From WHSW01 sp963740055 (GTDB lineage: Bacteria > Actinomycetota > Thermoleophilia > Solirubrobacterales > 70-9), in contig CAVUCL010000005.1 in the NCBI GenBank assembly GCA_963740055.1, forward strand, positions 372,001 through 436,000: 64,000 bases of DNA. Direction: 5' to 3'. The notes below the pieces were generated by a model. The model ran no database searches and had not been told where the DNA came from. It saw nothing but the letters and a program-made list of their open reading frames with translations. The translations under genes and the position numbers were made by a program. Positions 57,966 to 64,000 of this stretch are shown here, one piece after another (position 1 is the first letter of the stretch; the number at the start of each line of letters is the position of its first letter).

Positions 57966-58019
57966 ATGCTGAAGTTGCGAGCGATCGTCACGGTGACGAG
58001 CAATCAGGTGCTGGGCTGA
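57966..58019 (+). CDS. 17-residue leader peptide ORF
   Basis: MLKLRAIVTVTSNQVLG with GAGGAGGT seven bases upstream, the strongest ribosome site in this part of the window. Its TGA overlaps the ATG of the following membrane protein (TGATG), so the small ORF probably serves to load or regulate translation of that gene. Could also be a real micropeptide. Confidence 0.5.
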   Translation: MLKLRAIVTVTSNQVLG

Positions 58020-58285
58020 TGTGGGGATCGTGGTTCGGTCTCACCGTTGGCGGGGTATTCGTCGTCCTGCTCATCGTCGGAGTTGCATTCGGCACCTCGG
58101 CGCTACTGCTCCCCGTGCTGATCGCGGTCGCTCTCGCCGCGCTCGCGGCGGGCATCTACATCGCTCATGGTGCCGCCCGCGGCACCACGAGTGACGCCGC
58201 GCGGCGCGATCCTCGCCGAAGTGCCGCGCCGGTGTCCGGCGAAGGATCGGTTCCCGGCGGGGACGGTCGCGCTCGCGATTCCTGA
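58019..58285 (+). CDS. Small membrane protein with basic tail
   Basis: 88 residues: two hydrophobic helices (WFGLTVGGVFVVLLIVGVAF and ALLLPVLIAVALAALAAGIY) and a charged, Arg/Asp/Gly-rich cytoplasmic tail. No ribosome site of its own; translation appears coupled to the preceding mini-ORF. No family recognised. Confidence 0.65.
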   Translation: MWGSWFGLTVGGVFVVLLIVGVAFGTSALLLPVLIAVALAALAAGIYIAHGAARGTTSDAARRDPRRSAAPVSGEGSVPGGDGRARDS

Positions 58286-58341
58286 CCGGCTGGTCGGTCG
58301 GCCGCCGCTCGCGTTCAGCGCGAGTCCGCGAGACTGAGCTC

Positions 58342-58710
58342 GTGCGCTACCTGATCGACGGGATGAACGTGATCGGAACCCGGCCAGACGGCTGGTGGAA
58401 GGATCGCGACGCCGCGATGGTGCGGCTCGTCGATCGGCTCGAGCGCTGGGTCGCGGCCGAGGGCGACGACGTCACCGTGGTCTTCGAGCGCAAGCCCTCG
58501 CCGCCGCTTCACTCGACCGTGATCGAGGTCGCCCACGCGCCGAAGCCGCGGCCGAACTCCGCCGACGACGAGATCGTCCGCCGGGTCCGGGCCGATCCCG
58601 ATCCGGCCAGGGTCCGCGTCGTCACCTCCGACCACGCGCTCTCCGACATGGTCCGCGCCGCCGGGGCGACGGTCGAGCCCGCGAGCGGGTTCCGGGACCG
58701 GATCGACTGA
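58342..58710 (+). CDS. NYN-domain (YacP-like) putative nuclease
   Basis: 122 residues from GTG. YLIDGMNVIGTRPDGWW supplies the first catalytic Asp and Asn, VVFERKP the second strand, NSADDEIVRR and VRVVTSDHALSDMVR the remaining acidic residues of the PIN-like NYN fold. Probably an RNA endonuclease. Compact, without extra domains. Confidence 0.85.
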   Translation: MRYLIDGMNVIGTRPDGWWKDRDAAMVRLVDRLERWVAAEGDDVTVVFERKPSPPLHSTVIEVAHAPKPRPNSADDEIVRRVRADPDPARVRVVTSDHALSDMVRAAGATVEPASGFRDRID

Positions 58711-58731
58711 CCGTCTAGCCTGGGTCTCGAG

Positions 58732-59046
58732 ATGGCCGCCTGCACCCACCTCGACCACGTCCTGATCACCGAGCTGCCGGAGTCGGTGCCCGGATGCAGG
58801 CGCTGCCTCGAGACCGGCGACCGGTGGCTTCACCTGCGGATCTGCCTCGAGTGCGGCGAGGTCGGCTGCTGCGACGACTCGCCGAACCGCCACGCGACCG
58901 AGCACGCGCGCGAGACCGGACACCCGATCATCCGCTCGATCCAGCCCGGCGAGGACTGGGCGTGGTGCTTCGTCGACGAGCTGCCGATGCGCCTCGACCA
59001 GGTCCGCGGCGAGCCCCGGATCCCGCCCTCGCCCCTCGGCGCCTAA
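58732..59046 (+). CDS. UBP-type zinc finger protein
   Basis: 104 residues. CTHLDHV, GCRRCLETG, RICLECGEVGCCDDS and HATEHARETGHPII give the full Cys/His set of the UBP zinc finger, found in bacteria as a stand-alone domain of unknown role. WAWCFVDE near the end is the conserved carboxyl-terminus-binding strand. Confidence 0.9.
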   Translation: MAACTHLDHVLITELPESVPGCRRCLETGDRWLHLRICLECGEVGCCDDSPNRHATEHARETGHPIIRSIQPGEDWAWCFVDELPMRLDQVRGEPRIPPSPLGA

Positions 59047-59119
59047 GCGCCGCACCCGCTCGAGCGGTGGAGTTTCCTCGCTATGCGGGGTAGATCCGCC
59101 GCTCGGCCTCAGGTGGCGT

Positions 59120-59464
59120 TCAGTCGGGGAGTCCGTGGCGCTCGACGGCGCGGTCGTAGTTGATCCGGATCATCGCGATCACGTCCTCGACGTCGGCGTC
59201 GGTCTCGATCCGGCGTGAGGCGAAGCCCGGCTTGCCCGGGAACACGGGGTGGTAGTCGATCCGCCCCTGCTCGTAGAGCTCGAGCCAGACCTCCTTCGGA
59301 AAGCCGCTGTGGAAGGCGTGGTCGCCGTGCAGGTGTCCGAGCTGGCGGCGCCCGAGCGTGAACCCGAACTCGCCCCGGTCTCCGATCCCGGCCTCGACGC
59401 CGGGCCACGACGTGACCTCGTCGGTGATCCGCTCGCTCGCCGTCTTCTCGATCGTCTCGGTCAT
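59120..59464 (-). CDS. Luciferase-family (DUF5519-like) protein
   Basis: 114 residues. SWPGVEAGIGDRGEFGFTLG, LGHLHGDHAFHSGFPK and FASRRIETDADVEDVIAMIR match the small family named luciferase/DUF5519, which is not a proven luciferase. It is divergent from soxR with a SoxR-type palindrome between, so it is a likely redox-stress target. Confidence 0.78.
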   Translation of the reverse strand: MTETIEKTASERITDEVTSWPGVEAGIGDRGEFGFTLGRRQLGHLHGDHAFHSGFPKEVWLELYEQGRIDYHPVFPGKPGFASRRIETDADVEDVIAMIRINYDRAVERHGLPD

Positions 59465-59500
59465 CGGTCTTCTCCTTCGTTGATCTCGAGAACCACGCTA

Positions 59501-59518
59501 CAAGTTCAAGTGAACTTG
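59501..59518. promoter_or_regulatory. SoxR-type operator (18-bp perfect palindrome)
   Basis: CAAGTTCA-AG-TGAACTTG is perfectly symmetrical and sits in the 87-base gap between the divergent luciferase-family gene and soxR, resembling the known soxbox (CCTCAAGTTAACTTGAGG). Both promoters could be controlled from it. Confidence 0.75.
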
Positions 59519-59551
59519 AAGTCAAGGGCGATCCGTGCTCTGCTCCCTGGC

Positions 59552-60004
59552 ATGGGCAACGAGCTGCTGACGATCAGCGAGGTGGCGCGGCGCAGCGGGG
59601 TCGCGGCGTCGGCGCTTCGCTTCTACGAGGAACGCGGCCTGATCAGCGCCGAGCGCGCCGGCTCGGGCCACCGTCGCTTCCGGCGCCCGGTCCTGCGCCG
59701 GATCGCGTTCATCGTCTTCGCCCAGCGGGTCGGCCTGACCCTGGACGAGATCGGCGCCGAGCTCGCGAAGCTGCCGCCCGACCGGGCGCCGAACCGACGC
59801 GACTGGTCGCGGCTCTCGAGCAGCTGGAGCGAGCGGATCGACGACCGGATCGCCGAGCTCGAACGGCTCAAGCTCGGGCTCACCGAATGCATCGGGTGCG
59901 GCTGCCTCTCGCTCGAGCGCTGCAAGCTCGCCAATCCCGACGATCGCGCCGCGCGGCTCGGCCCCGGGCCGCGCTACTGGGTCGGCGACCGCCCGGCCGG
60001 CTGA
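59552..60004 (+). CDS. soxR: Redox-sensitive MerR-family activator SoxR
   Basis: 150 residues. N-terminal MerR helix-turn-helix (LTISEVARRSGVAASALRFY), dimerisation helix, then CIGCGCLSLERC, the exact CX2CXCX5C [2Fe-2S] motif of SoxR. Actinobacterial SoxR typically answers redox-cycling compounds and controls a few oxidoreductase genes. Operator in the upstream gap. Confidence 0.95.
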   Translation: MGNELLTISEVARRSGVAASALRFYEERGLISAERAGSGHRRFRRPVLRRIAFIVFAQRVGLTLDEIGAELAKLPPDRAPNRRDWSRLSSSWSERIDDRIAELERLKLGLTECIGCGCLSLERCKLANPDDRAARLGPGPRYWVGDRPAG

Positions 60005-60025
60005 GCCCGAGCGGCGCGCGACTGC

Positions 60026-60031
60026 TACGGT
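60026..60031 (+). promoter_or_regulatory. -10 element (TACGGT), leaderless
   Basis: TACGGT ends six bases before the ATG at 60038; no Shine-Dalgarno in between. Confidence 0.4.
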
Positions 60032-60037
60032 CGCGGC

Positions 60038-60247
60038 ATGGGTACGACCGAAGAGGTGACCGCGGAGCAGCTCGTCGAGGCGGCGAAGCAGCTTGACCAG
60101 GACGAGTTCACGCGCGGAGACGCAGCGGCGCAGCTCGGGGTCGAGAAGCCGGAGCTGAAGCGGGCGTTCGCGCAGGCGCGCAAGGCGGGCCTGATCGAGA
60201 AGACCCGCGACGACGAGGACAACACGGGCTACTTCCGGGTCGTCTAG
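60038..60247 (+). CDS. Small winged-helix-like protein
   Basis: 69 residues, acidic. AEQLVEAAKQLDQDEFTRGD followed by LKRAFAQARKAGLIEKTRDD and a strand GYFRVV look like a compact helix-turn-helix with wing. It begins 34 bases after soxR. No family name; possible DNA-binding or adaptor role. Confidence 0.6.
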   Translation: MGTTEEVTAEQLVEAAKQLDQDEFTRGDAAAQLGVEKPELKRAFAQARKAGLIEKTRDDEDNTGYFRVV

Positions 60248-60266
60248 CCCGGATTCGCTTCGTAGC

Positions 60267-61002
60267 GTGAAGCCCGTCCGCGTCGGCTGCTCGGGGTGGG
60301 CCTACCGCGACTGGCGCGGCGAGCTTCTACCCGGAGAAGATGCCGCAGCGCGAGTGGCTTCGTCACTACTCGCGCCACTTCGAGACGGTCGAGGTCAACA
60401 ACACCTTCTACCGACTGCCGAGCGCTGACGCGGTCAAGGGCTGGGTCGAGCAGACGCCGCCCGGCTTTCGGTTCACGGTCAAGGCGAGTCGCTACATCAC
60501 CCACGTGAAGCGCCTCAAGGAGCCGCACAAGTACGTCGAGCGATTTTTGAACTCCGTATCGGCGCTTGAGCGCGCGGGCAAGCTGGAGGCGATTCTCTGG
60601 CAGCTGCCACCGACGTTCAAGCGCGACGACGAGCGCCTCGACGAGGCGCTCGCCGCGATCGCGGACCGAGCGCCCTGCCGGCATACGATCGAGTTTCGCC
60701 ATCCGAGCTGGTTCGCCGGCGACGTCTATGCGCTCCTGCGCGCACGGGACGTCGCGCTGGCGATCGGTGACGATCCGAAGTTCCCGTTCCAGGAGCGAGT
60801 CCGCACCACCGAATGGACCTACGTGCGCATGCACCGCGGCAGCCGAGGGCGCCGCGGCCGGTACTCCGCCGCCGAGCTCGCGACCTGGAAACGCCGCCTC
60901 GCTGCGTGGCGAGCACAGTCCGAGATCCTCGTCTACTTCAACAACGACTGGGAGGCGTTCGCGGTCGACAACGCCGCGAAGCTGCGAGCTGGATTCAGCT
61001 GA
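60267..61002 (+). CDS. DUF72 (YecE) family protein, one frame break
   Basis: About 245 residues after removing one G at about 60321. RVGCSGWAYRDWRG continues as SFYPEKMPQREWLRHYSRHF, then FETVEVNNTFYRLP, FRFTVKASRYITH and ILVYFNNDWEAFAV, the DUF72 TIM-barrel pattern. Function unknown. GTG start. Confidence 0.87.
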
Positions 61003-61031
61003 GCTGACGGCACCGCTCGTGGGGGTGGGCG

Positions 61032-62564
61032 CTAGGCGCGCTTCAGCGGGTTGGTGGCTGGGCCTTCAAGTACCGAGCCGTCGACTCCGAACCGTGACCC
61101 GTGACACGGGCAATCCCAGGTCTTCGCCGGTCCGTTCCAGGCAACGATGCAGCCGAGGTGGGTGCAGCGCGCGGAAAGCTCGTGCAGCGTTCCGGCCGTG
61201 TCGCGATAGGCGGCGCTCTGCCCGAGCCCGGCGCCGACGACCGCTCCTTCGCCGGGTGCCAGGTCCGCGGCCGAACCGCGCTCGAGCCGATCCCCCGCGA
61301 AATGCAACCCGGTCTTGGCGCCGTTGAGCGCGAGCTTCGGCAGTGACCGGGGTCGCGGCAGCCTCCTCGAGTCGAACTCGCGTGGCCATGATCTGCGACC
61401 GGTTGCGATGCTCGTCGCGAGCATCTCGGCGCAGGCGGCGCCCAGCGCAAGTCCCCACTTGCTCATCCCGGTCGCGGTCAGGATCCGCTCGGAGTGCGGC
61501 TCGACTGAGCCGACGAACGGAAGCCGGTCCTCGGTGACGAAGTCGTGAGCGTCCCAGTGGTGGCGAAAGCCGGTCGCCCCGAAGCGGTCGCGCGCGTACG
61601 CGCGCAGGGCGGCGAGGCTCCTCGTCGGGTCCCCGGTCCCGAGGCGGTGCCCGTGTCCACCGACGATCACCAAGTTGTCGTCGTCGCGGCGCATCCCGCG
61701 CAGCGAATGCATGCCGGCGGCGTCGATGTACATCCCCTCGAGTGGATCTCCCGGGACCTCGGCGGTGACCGCGAACGAGCCCATCGGCTCGACGCGGGCG
61801 AAGAGCGCCACCCGGTCGAGGATCGGCAGGTGAGTGGCGAGGACCACCCGCTCGCAGCGCACCGTCGCCCCGGTCTCGGTCCGCAACGCGCCCGCGGAGA
61901 CCGTGCTCACCCGCGAGCGCTCGAACACGACCGGCGCCTTGCGGTCGAGCTCGGCTGCGAGGCCGCGAAGGAAGGCAACCGGGTCGAACTCGGCCTGATT
62001 ATCGAGCTGAACCGCGGCCGGCGTCTCGAACGGCAGTGGCGTCTGCTCGACGAGCTCGGTCGAGAGGCCTGCGACCCCGGCCGCCTCGTGCTCGCGCTCG
62101 ATCGCATCGACCTGGTCCCCTCGGTGGGCGAAGGTGTAGTTCGCGGTCGCGCGCAATGCGCAATCGATCTCGAGCTCCTCGACCAGGCGGGAGATGAGCT
62201 CGATCCCATCTTCGTTCGCGCGGGCATAGCGGGACGTCGCCTCGACGCTCGATTCCGCGATCTTCGTGTACGCGAGACCCTGCAGCGAGGTTAGCTTCGC
62301 CGTGTTGTTGCCGCTCGTGGCGCTCGCCACCTCGCGCGCCTCGAGCACCGCCACCCGGGCGCCGGAGCGCTGCAGCAGCATCGCCGTGGTCAGGCCGATG
62401 ATCCCGGCGCCGACGACGGCGACGTCGACCTCGAGGCCGGTCGTAAGCGCCGGGCGCTCCGGTCGGTCCGCGCCGTCGAGCCAAGGAGAGATCGAGCCGT
62501 CGCGATCGGCCTCCACGGTTGTTCCGGTGGGGGCGTCCGTCATCTCCGCGGGATTACCCGCCAT
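61032..62564 (-). CDS. FAD-dependent oxidoreductase with C-terminal Rieske domain
   Basis: 510 residues. DAO-type FAD fold VDVAVVGAGIIGLTTAMLLQ (48-67), substrate domain, MSKWGLALGAACAEMLA near 365, then a Rieske [2Fe-2S] domain with CTHLGC and CPCHGSRF (residues 470-495). Related to glycine/D-amino-acid dehydrogenase-like proteins with a Rieske fusion seen in actinobacteria and cyanobacteria. Substrate and electron acceptor unknown. Confidence 0.9.
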   Translation of the reverse strand: MAGNPAEMTDAPTGTTVEADRDGSISPWLDGADRPERPALTTGLEVDVAVVGAGIIGLTTAMLLQRSGARVAVLEAREVASATSGNNTAKLTSLQGLAYTKIAESSVEATSRYARANEDGIELISRLVEELEIDCALRATANYTFAHRGDQVDAIEREHEAAGVAGLSTELVEQTPLPFETPAAVQLDNQAEFDPVAFLRGLAAELDRKAPVVFERSRVSTVSAGALRTETGATVRCERVVLATHLPILDRVALFARVEPMGSFAVTAEVPGDPLEGMYIDAAGMHSLRGMRRDDDNLVIVGGHGHRLGTGDPTRSLAALRAYARDRFGATGFRHHWDAHDFVTEDRLPFVGSVEPHSERILTATGMSKWGLALGAACAEMLATSIATGRRSWPREFDSRRLPRPRSLPKLALNGAKTGLHFAGDRLERGSAADLAPGEGAVVGAGLGQSAAYRDTAGTLHELSARCTHLGCIVAWNGPAKTWDCPCHGSRFGVDGSVLEGPATNPLKRA

Positions 62565-62723
62565 GGCCCTGCCGACACTCCGCGGGTCCGCCGTCGGACG
62601 GCCGGACGCACGTTTGGCGCGTGCTCCCGCGGGCAGGCACGATCCCGGCGGCTCGATTTCACCTGTGGCGACCCGGGATAGCGCTGCTCGCGAGGTTGGG
62701 TCGTCCTTATGCCCGAGCGCCGG

Positions 62724-63164
62724 TCAGACCGCCGGCTCCTCCGCTCGCGACCGTCCTTCCTCGCCGGGTGGGTAGAGGAGGAACGCCTCGATCGCGGTGT
62801 CCTGGTCGGTGTCCATGCCGCTGATGAACGACTTCACCGTCCGTCCGGTGAGTCGTTCCACCGGCTCGACGAAGTCCTTGGTCGTCGCGTACTGGAACAG
62901 CATCCGGGTGTTTCTGAGCTGGGTGTGCGCCCCCATCTCGCGTAGGTTCAGCTCCGCCGGCGTCAGGCTCTGCTCGAGCACGCAGACGATCATGTCGTCG
63001 CCCGCCCAGTGCGAGTGCGCGCGCACCGGCCCACGGCCGAACTGCTCCTTGTAGATGCCCACCATCGCTCGGGACAGCCCGGCCATCAGGCTGTGGCCGT
63101 CGCTGGAGGGCGCGCCGTCGGTGGCGTCTAGGCCTGGCGGCCTCAAGCCGGTCTCGTCGACCAT
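62724..63164 (-). CDS. DUF2294/MpsC-like protein
   Basis: 146 residues. SRAMVGIYKEQFGRGPVRAH, DMIVCVLEQSLTPAELNL and FISGMDTDQDTAIEAFLL are the DUF2294 pattern, named MpsC in sodium-translocating membrane-potential systems of Staphylococcus, though MpsA/B genes are not adjacent. Soluble, about 16 kDa. Confidence 0.82.
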   Translation of the reverse strand: MVDETGLRPPGLDATDGAPSSDGHSLMAGLSRAMVGIYKEQFGRGPVRAHSHWAGDDMIVCVLEQSLTPAELNLREMGAHTQLRNTRMLFQYATTKDFVEPVERLTGRTVKSFISGMDTDQDTAIEAFLLYPPGEEGRSRAEEPAV

Positions 63165-63417
63165 CGTCAGTCTTCCTCGCTTCTCCCGATCGACGCCGCG
63201 CGATCAAGTGAGAGGAGCGAAAAGGCTCGAAGGGCGGCTGCGTGCCGACATTGTACCCGCTGGCAGCCGGACCTCGCCCGTGCCTCGACCGGAGTAGGAT
63301 GAGTCCTGGACGCGCTGGATCTGACCGGTCTTGGCGCGGCCTCCGTCGGCGCCTTAAGGCAATGCGGTCCACGGGCCGCCAGTGTCGAAGCGGGCGTAGA
63401 CCCACGAGAGAGGCCGC

Positions 63418-63768
63418 ATGCGACGAGACTCGAGCAGGCTCGAGGTACGAGCCGGCCAGAGGAGATCCACCTACATCGTCCAACTGATCGGTGAGCTCGA
63501 TCTGACGGGCGTCGGGGAAGCGGAGATGCGCCTCGTCCAGGCCGAGATGAGCGACGCTGAACGGATTCTGCTCGACATCGAGCAGCTCAGGTTCATCGAT
63601 TCCGTCGGCCTGCGGGTGCTGTTACGAGCAAAGCGGCGCGCCGAGTCCAACGGCGGTCGCCTGCGGATCACGCACGGGACCGGCTACGTCGCGGAGATGT
63701 TCCGGCTCACCGCCCTGGAGCACTCGCTGCCGTTCATCGACGACGGAGGCGGCCTTCTTCGTGCATGA
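63418..63768 (+). CDS. STAS-domain anti-sigma antagonist
   Basis: 116 residues. VQLIGELDLTGVGEAEMRLV and LLDIEQLRFIDSVGLRVLL with the phosphorylatable Ser in DSVG. No kinase or phosphatase adjacent, so it may be served by the RsbW/PP2C pair eight kilobases upstream. The 252-base gap before it holds no clear promoter or other feature. Confidence 0.9.
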   Translation: MRRDSSRLEVRAGQRRSTYIVQLIGELDLTGVGEAEMRLVQAEMSDAERILLDIEQLRFIDSVGLRVLLRAKRRAESNGGRLRITHGTGYVAEMFRLTALEHSLPFIDDGGGLLRA

Positions 63769-63774
63769 CGCGAC

Positions 63775-63800
63775 GCGGCCGCCCCGGGTGGGACGGCCGC
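63775..63800. terminator. Bidirectional hairpin terminator
   Basis: Arms GCGGCCG (63775-63781) and CGGCCGC (63794-63800) extend inward by CCC/GGG after one mismatch. It lies between convergent STAS and MMPL genes. Confidence 0.6.
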
Positions 63801-63830
63801 GCCTCGCTCCCGGACTGTCGTTCGGATCGC

Positions 63831-64000
63831 CTACGCGGCGGCGCCCTCGGGCTCGGGCTCATCGCCACCACGTGGCAGCCAGCCGAGCCAGCTCGGCAGG
63901 TACCAGTTGCGCTCGCCGAGCAGCATCATCGTCGCCGGCAGCAGCACCGCGCGGACGATGGTCGCGTCGATCAGGACCGCGACCGCGAGCCCGACTCCCA
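63831..64000 (-). CDS. MMPL-family transporter, C-terminal end
   Basis: 55 codons plus stop, continuing past the window edge. GLAVAVLIDATIVRAVLLPA and MMLLGERNWYLPSWLGWLP are the last helix and tail of MMPL/RND lipid transporters, followed by an acidic end. Only the C terminus is visible. Confidence 0.85.
   Translation of the reverse strand, partial: GVGLAVAVLIDATIVRAVLLPATMMLLGERNWYLPSWLGWLPRGGDEPEPEGAAA

Noticed and set aside
63165..63417. Promoter or regulatory RNA in the 252-base gap before the second STAS gene
   Set aside because: No convincing -10/-35 pair, riboswitch core or stable hairpin could be picked out by eye.

Overview
The window is one stretch of a very GC-rich, gene-dense bacterial chromosome. 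Gene content (Rex, CeoBC-like TrkA pairs with APC permeases, a DUF2520-panC-panB operon, a proton-pumping pyrophosphatase, a ydaO-type leader before an NlpC/P60-like gene, frequent GTG and TTG starts) points to an actinobacterium, and the mix resembles Thermoleophilia (Solirubrobacterales). The taxon is inferred from families and composition, not from a marker search. I see no insertion sequence, phage, CRISPR array or attachment site.

Layout. 1-6.9 kb: end of a DHA2-type exporter, a DoxX/metalloprotease pair, uvrB, a coiled-coil protein and a VOC protein. 6.9-13.4 kb: uvrA behind a LexA-type box, then a small accessory cluster (methyltransferase, PP-loop ATPase, nicotianamine-synthase-like protein, SsuA/THI5-like binding protein). 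13.5-19.5 kb: an acyltransferase, a lipoprotein and a tight run of DUF1028 hydrolase, circularly permuted ATP-grasp, NAGGN-type amidotransferase and class-I glutamine hydrolase that looks like a peptide-bond-forming pathway. 19.5-29.7 kb: YjbQ, DUF378, pantothenate genes, FmdB-like protein, uracil-DNA glycosylase, the tsaE/tsaB/rimI/tsaD genes, glutaredoxin-like protein, rex, YbdK. 29.8-40.5 kb: hppA, two VOC genes, an FMN hydroxyacid oxidase, two APC-USP permeases with two TrkA proteins (a potassium uptake locus), an FAD reductase and tRNA-Gln. 40.6-51.7 kb: secreted and anchored proteins, a heterodimeric ABC exporter, a Kelch protein, DUF3105, a DMT transporter, a c-di-AMP riboswitch with an NlpC/P60-like gene, and an AarF kinase. 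51.7-57.8 kb: a signalling island (GAF-GGDEF-GAF-HD-GYP protein, RsbW-like kinase, STAS antagonist, PAS-GAF-PP2C phosphatase, CBS protein). 57.8-64 kb: a structured leader with a mini-ORF, small proteins, SoxR with its operator, DUF72, an FAD-Rieske protein, an MpsC-like protein, STAS, and the end of an MMPL transporter.

Two properties run through the whole window. First, many genes without a Shine-Dalgarno have a TANNNT hexamer ending 6-7 bases before the start codon, the signature of leaderless transcription, and this supports several start choices. Second, reading frames of well-conserved genes are repeatedly broken by single extra bases. About a dozen are scattered, while several dozen are packed into the two potassium-transporter permeases. 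Protein-level conservation continues across every break, so consensus error is the likeliest cause, but the clustering is striking.

Functionally, the potassium locus, the c-di-AMP riboswitch on a wall hydrolase, the possible dipeptide-osmolyte cluster and the RsbW/STAS/PP2C switch would fit an organism managing turgor and general stress, but that link is inference.
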